Origin: Cohnella hashimotonis
Lineage (GTDB): Bacteria > Bacillota > Bacilli > Paenibacillales > Paenibacillaceae
NCBI RefSeq assembly: GCF_030014955.1
Contig: NZ_JAGRPV010000001.1
Span: forward strand, 7,564,001 to 7,628,000
DNA: 64,000 bases
Direction of reading: 5' to 3'
The notes below the pieces were generated by a model. The model was not told the origin of the DNA. It worked only from the letters and a program-made list of their open reading frames with translations, and searched no databases. A program made the translations under genes and the position numbers. This document shows positions 44,865 to 53,361 of this stretch, one piece after another; the stretch's first letter is position 1; every line of letters starts with the position of its first letter.

Positions 44865-46431
44865 ACTTCACGTTGTTATAAGCGTCGTTCAAAGCCTTCT
44901 CGACGTCTTCCCCACCCGCTTGCTTCCACTTCTCGAGGAATTGGTCATAGGCGGTCAGCGGCAGCGCGCCGGTGATGATCTTCAAGAAGTATTGGTCGCG
45001 CAGGTCCTTCAGCTCCGTGCTCTTCTGATCGACCAGCGGGATCGGCGCGACGAGATCGACGACGTTCACGTACTTGGCCACTTTGGAGACAGGGGTGAAG
45101 TATGGGCTAAGGCCGGCGTTCTCCATCCGCTGCAAGCCCAGGTCGACGGTGTCGAACATGTTGTAATACACCTTGTAGGCGATGTTGCTCATCTCCGGGA
45201 GCGCTACGTTCTTTCCGTTTTCCTTTTTAAAGTGCTTGCCTTCGATCCCGAACGAGATAAAGTCGATGACGGCCGGATCCGAAGCCTTGTTCAGGAACTG
45301 AACGACTTCCTTCGCATGCTTGCTCGCCTTGGGAATGATGAAGTACTTGGAGATCGTGGACGAAGCGCCCATCCCGAACGAGCCGTTGCTGCCCGTCGGC
45401 GGATCGATGTACGCCAGATCGCTGTTCGCGTTCTTCTCCTTTGAAGCGGTGACGATCGCCGGACCCTCCCACCAACCGAGCGTGGCCAGCGCCGCCTTCC
45501 CGTTCGACAGCTTCTCCTTCACGTTATCCGTCTTGTTGACGACGGACTCCTTGTCGATCAGGCCTTCCGCAAACAGCTTGGAGGCAAAGGCCAGGAAGTC
45601 CTTCGCTTCCGGCTGCGCTGCCGTGTAGACGACTTTGCCGTCCTTCTGCACGTAGTCGACGGGCGGATAGAACATGCTCGCGATCGCCTCGAGTCCGGTC
45701 AGTCCTTCCGACAGGTTGGCCGTATAAGGCGCCATGTCGGGCTTCTTCTCTTTGATCGTCTTCAGCGCGTTGTAGAATTCATCCTGCGTCTTCGGCAAGC
45801 CAAGTCCCAGCTCCGCCAGGACGTCCTTGCGCGCCGTCAAGCCATAGGATGCATTGCTGTAGCTGAACGTGCGGATGGCGTAGATCTGGCCGTCCCACAT
45901 GGCCGATTTCCACTGCTCCGGCGTGAGCAGCGACTTGATATTTGGACCGTCCTCGTCGAGCAGCGCGTCCAGCGGCGTTAGCAGCCCTTGCTGCGCGAAG
46001 TTGCCAAACTGCGCCTTCTCGGAGTTGCCCATGATGATCAGGTCCGGCGTATCGCCCGAGGCCATGAGCACGTTCAGCTTCTGGTGAAGCGCTTCCGCAT
46101 CCTTCGGCATGAGTTCCCATTGCACGTCGAAGCCCGTTCTCTCGCGGATGCCGTCCGCGATCTCATTGTGGTTGACGTCCTTCCCGCTCGGGAACTCGGC
46201 GATATTGTTCGGCACCAGAATCTTGAGCGTGACCTTCTGCCCGCTTGCAGCCGGACTGCCGGAGGAAGCGGAGGACGCAGCGCCCGAGGAGGAAGCCGCC
46301 GAGGACGAGGCAGCCTCGCTGGCGGACGAATCCGAGTTGGCGTTGTTCCCTCCGCAGCCGGCAAGCGCCGAAGCCACCAACGGTATTGCCGCAAGCCCTA
46401 CTGCCGAACGCATGACACGGTTGAATTTCAT
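44863..46431 (-). CDS. Oligosaccharide ABC transporter substrate-binding lipoprotein (LplA-like)
   Basis: A 522-residue lipoprotein. Signal peptide with lipobox SALAGC, then a Ser/Ala-rich linker of about 45 residues. The mature protein follows the LplA/YtcQ pattern (LKILVPNNIAEFPSGKDVN, VLMASGDTPDLIIMGN, KDVLAELGLGLPKTQDEF, GSNGSFGMGAS). The start is ATG at 46431, behind GGGGAG. It lies after two permease genes in the same operon, in the order permease, permease, binding protein. The ATPase is not in the operon, so it is probably supplied by a shared MsmX-type ATPase elsewhere in the genome. Confidence 0.92.
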   Translation of the reverse strand: MKFNRVMRSAVGLAAIPLVASALAGCGGNNANSDSSASEAASSSAASSSGAASSASSGSPAASGQKVTLKILVPNNIAEFPSGKDVNHNEIADGIRERTGFDVQWELMPKDAEALHQKLNVLMASGDTPDLIIMGNSEKAQFGNFAQQGLLTPLDALLDEDGPNIKSLLTPEQWKSAMWDGQIYAIRTFSYSNASYGLTARKDVLAELGLGLPKTQDEFYNALKTIKEKKPDMAPYTANLSEGLTGLEAIASMFYPPVDYVQKDGKVVYTAAQPEAKDFLAFASKLFAEGLIDKESVVNKTDNVKEKLSNGKAALATLGWWEGPAIVTASKEKNANSDLAYIDPPTGSNGSFGMGASSTISKYFIIPKASKHAKEVVQFLNKASDPAVIDFISFGIEGKHFKKENGKNVALPEMSNIAYKVYYNMFDTVDLGLQRMENAGLSPYFTPVSKVAKYVNVVDLVAPIPLVDQKSTELKDLRDQYFLKIITGALPLTAYDQFLEKWKQAGGEDVEKALNDAYNNVK

Positions 46432-46464
46432 ATCCCTGTCTCCCCTTTGCTTATAGTTGCTATA

Positions 46465-47337
46465 TTAGCCTTTTACGGCGCCAAGCACGATCCCTTTGAC
46501 AAAAAAGCGCTGGAGAAACGGATATACGAGCACGATCGGCAGCGTAGCGGCCACGACGACCGCGCCGCGGATCGATTCCTGCGCCACCTGCGTCTGGGCC
46601 ATCATCTCGATGTTGTTGCTCGCATCCGACACGCTCATGATGACTTCGCGCAGGAACACTTGCAGCGGAAGCCGCTTCGCGTCGCTGATGTACATCAGCG
46701 CATCGAAGTAGCTGTTCCAATATTCGACCGCGCAGAAGAGCGCGGTGGTTGCAATGACAGGCGCTGCCATCGGCATCATGATGCTGAACAGAATCCGGAT
46801 ATTGCTCGCGCCGTCCATTTTTCCCGATTCCTCCAGACTGTCGGGGATATTATAGAAGTACAGACGCACGATGATCATATTGAACGGACTGACCAGCCCC
46901 GGCAGCATGAGCGACCAGAGCGAATTGATAAGCCCCAGATTCTTGATCACTAGATAAGTGGGCATGATGCCCGCCTGAAACAGCATCGTGAAGACGAACA
47001 GCATCATGATGAGCTTCTGCCCCGCCAATCGGCTGCGGGATAAGGCGTAGCCGGTGAAGACGGTCAGCGTGACGTTGATCAGCGTGCCGACGACCGTAAT
47101 CAGGACCGAGTTGCGGAACGAGCTGAGGAACTTCGGGCTGCCCAGCACGATGTTGTACGCATCCGTCGTAAAATGGACCGGCCAGATGCCGACGTCGCCC
47201 GCCACGACGTAGCTCTCGCCGCTAAGCGACTTCGCCACGATATTGAGCACGGGAATGAGGCAGACGAGAATGCCCAAGACGAGACCGGCATAGACGCAAA
47301 TTTCGTAGACGACTTCCCCTTTGGTTCTGAGCCTCAT
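46465..47337 (-). CDS. Carbohydrate ABC transporter permease (LplC-like)
   Basis: A 290-residue MalG-type permease with six TM helices. The EAA cytoplasmic loop is seen in LEESGKMDGASNIRILFSIM. The C-terminus ends in FVKGIVLGAVKG, a hallmark of this subfamily. The start is ATG at 47337. It follows the LplB-like permease by about 20 bp and precedes the binding lipoprotein. Together they form the membrane part of an importer for an oligosaccharide, plausibly the product released by the large hydrolase next door. Confidence 0.92.
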   Translation of the reverse strand: MRLRTKGEVVYEICVYAGLVLGILVCLIPVLNIVAKSLSGESYVVAGDVGIWPVHFTTDAYNIVLGSPKFLSSFRNSVLITVVGTLINVTLTVFTGYALSRSRLAGQKLIMMLFVFTMLFQAGIMPTYLVIKNLGLINSLWSLMLPGLVSPFNMIIVRLYFYNIPDSLEESGKMDGASNIRILFSIMMPMAAPVIATTALFCAVEYWNSYFDALMYISDAKRLPLQVFLREVIMSVSDASNNIEMMAQTQVAQESIRGAVVVAATLPIVLVYPFLQRFFVKGIVLGAVKG

Positions 47338-47356
47338 GCGGCCACTTCCTTTCTGC

Positions 47357-48268
47357 CTACCAGAGGCTTCGCTCCCCGTACTTTTTGCTGAAGTAGTTCG
47401 CCGTGAAAATCAGCCCCATGCCTACGACCGACTGGAAGAGCCCGATCGCCGTCGTGTAGCTGTACTGCAGGTTGCCCAGGCCCATGCGGTAGACGAACGT
47501 GCCGATAACCTCGCCGACGCCCGCGACGAGCGGATTGTAGAACATCAGCACCTGCTCGACGTCGTTGCCGAGCGCGCTGCCGACCCGCAGGATGACGACG
47601 AAGAAGATGACCGACCGGATGCCCGGCAGCGTGACGTGCCAGATCTGCCGGAAGCGGCCGGCGCCATCCATGCGGGCGGCTTCGTATTGCTGCGTGTCGA
47701 TGGAGAGGATGGCGGACAGGTAGATGATCGAGGACCACCCCGTCTCCTTCCAGGCCGCCGACATGACGAGCACGCTGCGGAAGAAGCGTTCGTCGGCGAT
47801 CATCATCGTGTCCTGCATCCCCAGCAGGTCGAAGAGATCCTTCAGAATGCCCGTCTGCGGGGATAAAAGGTTGATGAAGATGGTGCTGATGATGACCCAG
47901 GACAGGAAGTGCGGCAGGTAGGTAATCGTCTGCGCGGCCCGCTTGAACGCGACGTTGCGCACCTCGCTGATCATCAGCGCGAGAAGGATGGGCAGCGGGA
48001 ACTGGAAGATGAGCTTGTACAGGTTGATCAGCACCGTATTGCGCAGCACCTGATAAAATTTGTCGTCGTGCAGCAGCGCCTCGAAGTTCTGCCAGCCGAC
48101 CCACGGGCTGCCCCAGATCCCTTCTCCGAGCCGGTAATCCTTGAACGCGATGATCGCGCCGAACATCGGGACGTACTTGAAAATCAGCAAAGCCGCGAGA
48201 CCGGGCAAGAGCAGCAAGTACAGGTCGTAATCCCGAAGCGCGGCGCGCAGTCGGCTTCGCTTGCTCAT
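47357..48268 (-). CDS. Carbohydrate ABC transporter permease (LplB-like)
   Basis: A 303-residue MalF-type permease of the LplB group: LLPGLAALLIFKYVPMFG in TM1 and FKDYRLGEGIWGSPWVGWQN in the first loop, which is typical of this group. The EAA loop is QQYEAARMDGAGRFRQIW. The C-terminus NYFSKKYGERSLW is characteristic. The start is ATG at 48268. It is the first gene of the import operon. A cre-like site and the terminator of the kinase gene lie just upstream. It is probably controlled by the YesM/YesN pair at 48357-51067. Confidence 0.93.
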   Translation of the reverse strand: MSKRSRLRAALRDYDLYLLLLPGLAALLIFKYVPMFGAIIAFKDYRLGEGIWGSPWVGWQNFEALLHDDKFYQVLRNTVLINLYKLIFQFPLPILLALMISEVRNVAFKRAAQTITYLPHFLSWVIISTIFINLLSPQTGILKDLFDLLGMQDTMMIADERFFRSVLVMSAAWKETGWSSIIYLSAILSIDTQQYEAARMDGAGRFRQIWHVTLPGIRSVIFFVVILRVGSALGNDVEQVLMFYNPLVAGVGEVIGTFVYRMGLGNLQYSYTTAIGLFQSVVGMGLIFTANYFSKKYGERSLW

Positions 48269-48290
48269 TTACACACATCCTTCTCCTTGA

Positions 48291-48304
48291 TGGAATCGCT
48301 TTCA
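48291..48304. promoter_or_regulatory. cre-like site upstream of permease operon
   Basis: TGGAATCGCTTTCA fits the cre consensus at all fixed positions except the W at position 3. It lies about 25 bp before the first permease start, close to where transcription would begin. Confidence 0.45.
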
Positions 48305-48322
48305 ACCCTGTGGCTTCAGTAT

Positions 48323-48355
48323 AAAAAAAGAGAGCCGCCCCTTAAACGGGACAGC
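48323..48355 (-). terminator. Rho-independent terminator of the kinase gene
   Basis: On the minus strand GAGCTGTCCC pairs with GGGGCGGCTC (GU pairs allowed), and a seven-base U-run follows at 48329-48323. It begins immediately after the kinase stop at 48357. Confidence 0.7.
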
Positions 48356-48356
48356 T

Positions 48357-50183
48357 CTACGAATAGGTGGCGGATCTTACGCCGTTGCGCAGCGGGTCGA
48401 CGGGGGCGGTCTTCAGCTTTAGGCGCACGACCGTGCCGGCCCCCGGTTTGCTGCGAATGGACACCCCGCACGCGGGGCCGTAATACAGCTGAAGCCGCCG
48501 GTGCACGTTGCTGAGGCCGTACCCGCCGACCGTGCCGTCCAGCACGCCAGCTGCCGTCTCCCGGTCCATGCCTGCCCCGTTGTCCGCGACCAAGAGGACG
48601 ATCTCGTCGTCGACCAGCCGGCCGCGCAGCAGGATCAGGCCGTCCCGGCCGCCCGCTTTGTTGATGCCGTGGATGATCGCGTTCTCCACGACCGGCTGCA
48701 GGATCAGCTTAATAATCTCGATGTGCTGCAGCCGGGGATCGAATGAGAATTCCGTGCGCAGAGCGCCGCCGAACCGGACGTTCTGGATATCGACGTATGC
48801 CCGGACGTGCTCGATCTCCTTTTCAAAAGGGATTTTATCCTTACCCCGGTTGAGGCCGATGCGAAAAAACTTGGACAAATCCGTTACGACCCTGGCAATG
48901 TCCGGCGCGCTCGACTTGAGCGCCATCCACTTGACCGAGTCGAGCGTATTGTAGAGGAAGTGGGAGTTGATCCGTCCCTCCAGCACCTTCATCTCCTCCT
49001 GCTGCTTGTGCTGCGTGACGCGGTACACTTCGCCGATCAGATTCTCGATCTGGCCGGACATCTTGTTGAACCGCCGCTGCAGCAAGGAGATCTCGTCGCG
49101 CCCTTCGATTTTTACCGTTTCCCCGAAATGTCCGTGCTCGATGCCCTTCATCTTATCCGCCAGAACGGACAATCGCCGCGTGATTCGGCCCGACAGCAGA
49201 AAGGCGAGCGCCGTGGCCAGCGCGATCAAGCCGATCGACAGGAGCAGGATGTAAACGCCGAGCATGTCGCTCTGATCGGCGATGTTCACCGTCGGGATAA
49301 GCGCGACGATTTTCCAGTCGACGTTGTCCAGCTGCTGGACCAAGTACAAATACGTCTTGCCGTCGTATTGAATCGTCCTCGCTTCCCGGTCCGTTCCACC
49401 GCCGAGACGCAAAATGTCCGAGAGCGGCGCCTTGTCGATGCCCAGCCGCTCCGGCTCGTGGGCGTAGGAAGCGATGACGGATTGATCCTTGATCAGCATC
49501 GCCTTGTACGGCAGCGCGAGATTCATGTTTTGCAGCACATCGGTGAACGTTCGCTCCTCCACGTCGATCGCGATGACGCCGAGCGAGGTCGTGACGTTGT
49601 TGAAGTCCTTCATCAGCCGCTGCAGCGAAATAATGCTTTTCGTCCCGGCGTCCAGATACGAGGTCGGACCGAGATATTTCCAGGCCATCATGTTTTTTGC
49701 CTCGCCCAGCTCCCGGCGGTAGCCGTCGAATTCACTGTCGCTGAGTCCGAAAAGGCTGATGTTCTCGGTCGTGTACAGCGCCGTGCTGGGCACGAGCAGC
49801 CGGATGCGGAAGATGTTGCGGCTCGTCTCGAGGTTATGCAGGATTTCCTTGATGTCCTTGTAGTCGTCCATGACCTGCCCGGTCGTCAGCTCGGACGCGC
49901 GGGCGCGCCTCAGCATCTGCTGCAGCTTGTCATTGGTGTATACGATGTACGAGATGTTCTCCACCTCGGTCATCCGGTAGGACAAGTTGATCGACGTCTG
50001 CCGCAGCGCTTCGAGGTAGGCGCGGCTGGTCTGCTCCTGAATGATCGAGGACGATTTGCGGTAGGAAAAAAAGCCGATCGCGACCGTCGGCACGAGCACG
50101 AGCAGCGCGAACGCCACGAGCAGCTTGCTGCGGAGACTCGTGCGCGAGTCGAACCGGCCGATCCATCGCCACATCCGCTTCAC
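48357..50183 (-). CDS. Sensor histidine kinase, YesM type
   Basis: A 608-residue membrane kinase. TM1 at about 18-40 (LLVAFALLVLVPTVAIGFF), an extracellular double-Cache-like domain to about 300, TM2 at about 306-328, and a HAMP linker (LADKMKGIEHGHFGETV). The LytS-type H-box is RINSHFLYNTLDSVKWMALK, and the HATPase shows PVVENAIIHGI and DNGAGMD. The start is GTG at 50183, overlapping the regulator stop as GTGA. It should sense an extracellular sugar and phosphorylate the AraC-type regulator, which then activates the LplB/LplC/LplA-like importer. Confidence 0.94.
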   Translation of the reverse strand: MKRMWRWIGRFDSRTSLRSKLLVAFALLVLVPTVAIGFFSYRKSSSIIQEQTSRAYLEALRQTSINLSYRMTEVENISYIVYTNDKLQQMLRRARASELTTGQVMDDYKDIKEILHNLETSRNIFRIRLLVPSTALYTTENISLFGLSDSEFDGYRRELGEAKNMMAWKYLGPTSYLDAGTKSIISLQRLMKDFNNVTTSLGVIAIDVEERTFTDVLQNMNLALPYKAMLIKDQSVIASYAHEPERLGIDKAPLSDILRLGGGTDREARTIQYDGKTYLYLVQQLDNVDWKIVALIPTVNIADQSDMLGVYILLLSIGLIALATALAFLLSGRITRRLSVLADKMKGIEHGHFGETVKIEGRDEISLLQRRFNKMSGQIENLIGEVYRVTQHKQQEEMKVLEGRINSHFLYNTLDSVKWMALKSSAPDIARVVTDLSKFFRIGLNRGKDKIPFEKEIEHVRAYVDIQNVRFGGALRTEFSFDPRLQHIEIIKLILQPVVENAIIHGINKAGGRDGLILLRGRLVDDEIVLLVADNGAGMDRETAAGVLDGTVGGYGLSNVHRRLQLYYGPACGVSIRSKPGAGTVVRLKLKTAPVDPLRNGVRSATYS

Positions 50184-51067
50184 GCCCGATCCCTGAACTC
50201 GCTTGGATTCATGCCGACTTCGCGCTTGAATAGCTTCGTGAAGTATTTGCCGTCCTTATACCCGATGCGCTCCGCCACGTGCTGCACGAGCAGGCCCGGC
50301 TCCTCTCTGAGGAGCCGCTTCGCCTCGGCCAGACGGATCTGCGTGATGTAATCGTTTACAGTACTGCCCGCATTTTTCTTAAAAAGGTTGGCTAGATAGT
50401 TGGGCGACAGATGAACCGCTTCGGCCACCTGCGCCAGCGTCAGTTCTTCCCGGAACGCGGATTGAATGTACGCCTTCACGGCCCGCACGGCTTTGCGTTG
50501 GTCTGAGCCGTTAAGGGAAGCGAGCTCGCCCCCAGCAAGCAGGTCGTCCAGCTCCGCATAGGCGTCCAGGCCCGTTGGCTTCGCCGGTCCCGCGCTCAAA
50601 TTTTCCACCAGCCGATCCCGGACCCACGCCTGGGACAGCTCGTTCCTGCGCTCCAGACTGCGCAGACGCTCCTCCCGGCTCCGCTCTTCGTCCAGATCGC
50701 CTACGACCTTGCGGACGACCTCCGCGAACTCTTCCTCATGGAAGGGCTTGAGCAAGTAGTCCACCACCTGCAGCTTGAGCGCCGACCGGATATAATCGAC
50801 GTTCTCGTGGCCGCTGATCATGATGACCTTGATCGCTTTGTCCTTGATGTCGGCCTGCATCCGGCGCGCCAGCTCGATGCCGTCCATCTCCTTCATGACG
50901 ACGTCCGTGATCACGATGTCCGGCCGGATCCGGCCCGCCAGCTCCAGCGCTTCCTTGCCGTCCGAAGCCGCCGCCGCCAGGTTCAGCCGGTAGGACGCCC
51001 AGTCGATGCCGAACCTCATTCCCTCGCGGATGACCTCCTCGTCTTCGACGATCATGCAGGTGTACAT
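50180..51067 (-). CDS. Response regulator with AraC-type DNA-binding domain, YesN type
   Basis: A 295-residue regulator. The receiver has the acidic VEDEEVIREG, phospho-acceptor in IVITDVVMKEMDG and Lys in YLLKPF. A linker of about 60 residues follows, then the AraC double helix-turn-helix (LTLAQVAEAVHLSPNYLANL, GYKDGKYFTKLFKREVGMNP). The start is ATG at 51067, behind GGAAGGGGG. It is the first gene of a two-gene operon with its kinase, divergent from nothing and followed by its importer operon. Confidence 0.94.
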   Translation of the reverse strand: MYTCMIVEDEEVIREGMRFGIDWASYRLNLAAAASDGKEALELAGRIRPDIVITDVVMKEMDGIELARRMQADIKDKAIKVIMISGHENVDYIRSALKLQVVDYLLKPFHEEEFAEVVRKVVGDLDEERSREERLRSLERRNELSQAWVRDRLVENLSAGPAKPTGLDAYAELDDLLAGGELASLNGSDQRKAVRAVKAYIQSAFREELTLAQVAEAVHLSPNYLANLFKKNAGSTVNDYITQIRLAEAKRLLREEPGLLVQHVAERIGYKDGKYFTKLFKREVGMNPSEFRDRA

Positions 51068-51161
51068 GGCCGCTCCCCCTTCCCGCTGCTCTCCACATAA
51101 TATAACGTCCGGCCGGTCTGCTTGTCATGCCGTTCCTTTAGCGCCCCAAACGGCGCAAAGA

Positions 51162-51181
51162 CCTTCTCCGTCCGGAGAAGG
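51162..51181 (-). terminator. Hairpin, possible terminator of the dioxygenase gene
   Basis: CCTTCTCCG and CGGAGAAGG form a perfect 9-bp stem with a two-base loop just after the dioxygenase stop. The U-run is weak, so it may be a processing or stability hairpin. Confidence 0.45.
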
Positions 51182-51190
51182 CCGCCAGCC

Positions 51191-51961
51191 TTACAGCAGA
51201 TAGTACTCGCCCGCGTCCTTGCCGATCAGCGAGTAGCGCTGGAAGTGCTGGTAGTGCGCCTTGTACAACTCGCCGTCCTTCGCGGGAGAGTAGGTCAGGA
51301 AGAGCTGCTTGCGGCTGTATTCCGACAGGTTCGGTCCGCTCTGATGCGGCGTGAACGAGTGGAAAATGATGACGTCGCCCGGGTTCGTCGCGACGATATG
51401 GCCGGTGGCGGGATCGATCTCGGCGATCTCCGCCGCGTTCATGTTGCGCAGCTCGCCCGCCGTCGAGCGCAGCCTGTCGTGGTAGCCGGAGAACAGCTCC
51501 AGTCCGCCGTTCTCCGCGGTGGCGCCGTCGATCGCGACCATGACGGAGATGAGTCCCCCGATCGGGAAGCCCTGCCACCAGGACGCGTCCTGGTGCATCG
51601 AGTACCCGTTCGCGCCCGGCAGCTTGAAGATCAGCTTATCCTTGAAGAGCTTCGGCTCGTCCAGGTAGATGTCCCGCAGCGGCGCCAGCAGCCGTTCGTC
51701 CTGCACGAGGTCGGCGAAGACCGGGGAAATGTCGTGAACCGGATCGAAGCGCTCGATCTTCGTCTCTCCGTTCGCATAGCTCTTGTACCCGGCGCGGATG
51801 TTTTTCGGATCGGTGTAATCGGAGAGGGTGAGCAGCTTGTCGCATTCGATCTGCATCACCTTGGCCTCTGCTTCGGAGAATACGTTGCGCAGGACCAGGT
51901 AACCTTGGCGATTATAGTCTTCCAGCTGCGTCTTGCTCAGAAAGTTAAGCTTCTGTCTCAT
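51191..51961 (-). CDS. Phytanoyl-CoA dioxygenase family protein
   Basis: A 256-residue non-heme iron/2-oxoglutarate dioxygenase. Metal ligands are the HxD motif in MHQDASWW and the distal His in SFTPHQSGPN, with the 2-oxoglutarate Arg about 14 residues on (EYSRKQLFLTY). The N-terminus LEDYNRQGYLVLRNVFSEAE is typical. The start is ATG at 51961, nine bases after TGGAGG. It is divergent from an AraC regulator and inserted between carbohydrate genes. Members of this family hydroxylate diverse small molecules, so the substrate is unknown. Confidence 0.88.
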   Translation of the reverse strand: MRQKLNFLSKTQLEDYNRQGYLVLRNVFSEAEAKVMQIECDKLLTLSDYTDPKNIRAGYKSYANGETKIERFDPVHDISPVFADLVQDERLLAPLRDIYLDEPKLFKDKLIFKLPGANGYSMHQDASWWQGFPIGGLISVMVAIDGATAENGGLELFSGYHDRLRSTAGELRNMNAAEIAEIDPATGHIVATNPGDVIIFHSFTPHQSGPNLSEYSRKQLFLTYSPAKDGELYKAHYQHFQRYSLIGKDAGEYYLL

Positions 51962-52104
51962 TTTCGTCAGCCTCCATTTTTTTCTCTTGGTTATTTTCTG
52001 ATCGCTTTCTACAATGTTATGATATGCCTTGGATTGACGTATCTCCATGCATTGGATTCACCAATTTCATATACTTTTTTTCTCTTGCGGGAAGGGGCAA
52101 GCCG

Positions 52105-53067
52105 GTGGAGGTCAAAACCTATTATTATAGTGCGGGCGGCATGACGCAGTTCCGTTATCCGGAAGCTGCGTACGAGGGATGGGTCGTTCTGGCGCCGCAG
52201 TCCGGCCGGTTTTCGTTCGCCATTTACGGCGGTGACCAGGCTGAAGAGCATGCGGCGGCTGGCGGCAGTGCTGGTACTGGCGGGACTGGCGGGTCCGCGG
52301 CGGAAGGGGTTGGGTTCGGGCGGGCTGGCGCTAGCGGGGCTGGGGCGAGAGCAGACCGGTCGGATGCTGAACGGACTGGCGCTAGCGGGGCGAGCGCTGA
52401 CAAGGCATCGGCCGTTGAGACGACGGCTGCGGCTTGCAGCGGCGAGGCGGCGTTCGGCGAGCTCGTGATTTGCCCGCCCGGCTTCGTGCTGAAGCGGTCC
52501 ATGCTGGAGCCGACCGCCTTCCACTTTGTCGAGCTGTCGGGGTTGGGCGGACTGGAGCTGCCCCCGGGCAAGGTGCGCATCCGTGACGTGCAGCGGCTCG
52601 GTTCGACCTTCGCGTACCTGGCCCGGCTGCGCGCAGAGCAGTCCTACGACGACATGACGGAATTCGACCATTTGATTCGCGACCTGCTGTTTCTCGTGCG
52701 GCGGGCGCAGGCTTCCGCCGCCGCCTCGCGGCGCGAGACGACCGAGCCGCTCATGCATCAAGCCGCCGCGCTAATGGAGCGCGGCGCCTGCGAGCCCGAC
52801 TTTTCCCTGCAGGACATCGCCGGGCAATGCGGATTGCGCGCCTCGCAGCTCAGTACGCGATTCCAGGCGGCCTACGGCATGTCTCCGATCCGGTTCGCTA
52901 CCTCCGTCCGTTTGGCAAAGGCCGCCAAGCTGCTCGTCGAGACGGACCTGACGCTGGACGACATCGCCGAGCGCTGCGGCTACCAGAACGCGTTTTACTT
53001 CAGCCGCGTCTTCTCCAAGCAAATGAAAATAAGCCCTTCCTTATTCAGGAGGGCCAACCAGGTGTGA
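52105..53067 (+). CDS. AraC family transcriptional regulator with Gly/Ala-rich insertion
   Basis: A 320-residue regulator. The start is GTG at 52105, behind GGAAGGGG; an in-frame ATG at 52024 lies in the neighbour's leader. The N-terminal cupin-like region (about 1-45 and 110-150) is interrupted by a Gly/Ala/Ser-rich insertion (about 46-110) encoded by a partly duplicated stretch: a 16-bp run recurs at 52325 and 52376, 51 bp apart. The C-terminal AraC domain is intact (DIAGQCGLRASQLSTRFQAA, GYQNAFYFSRVFSKQMKISP). It is divergent from the dioxygenase, its most likely target. Confidence 0.88.
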   Translation: MEVKTYYYSAGGMTQFRYPEAAYEGWVVLAPQSGRFSFAIYGGDQAEEHAAAGGSAGTGGTGGSAAEGVGFGRAGASGAGARADRSDAERTGASGASADKASAVETTAAACSGEAAFGELVICPPGFVLKRSMLEPTAFHFVELSGLGGLELPPGKVRIRDVQRLGSTFAYLARLRAEQSYDDMTEFDHLIRDLLFLVRRAQASAAASRRETTEPLMHQAAALMERGACEPDFSLQDIAGQCGLRASQLSTRFQAAYGMSPIRFATSVRLAKAAKLLVETDLTLDDIAERCGYQNAFYFSRVFSKQMKISPSLFRRANQV

Positions 53068-53093
53068 GCTTGGGCGGGTTTTTGGGGCTCGGC

Positions 53094-53233
53094 AACGAAT
53101 AGCTGTCAAAAGGCAGCTGTTTCGGCGATTTTTCGCGACAAACAACAAATAGCTGTTAAAAGGCAGTTAATCGGCTTCATTTCTCGCCATTCCGGCCGAG
53201 AACCTCCAGATAGATGCCTTTTAACACTTATTC
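53094..53233. repeat. Degenerate repeats, 50 bp apart, plus one inverted copy
   Basis: AACGAATAGCTGTCAAAAGGCAG (split at 53094-53116) recurs nearly unchanged at 53144-53166, 50 bp on. A more divergent copy in the opposite orientation lies at about 53210-53233 (TGCCTTTTAACACTTATT). No gene is visible between 53068 and 53361. These could be dispersed intergenic repeats or a folded 3' RNA. Confidence 0.6.
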
Positions 53234-53361
53234 CAAGAGCTCGTTCACGTCTCGGGGAAAATAGTTGCCTTTCAGCCTTTCAGCGGCTATTTCGCGCATG
53301 GGATGAGAGGAGCAAGCGCACTTGACGAGCCAGCCAGTCGGACGGAGAATCCGCGGCGGCA

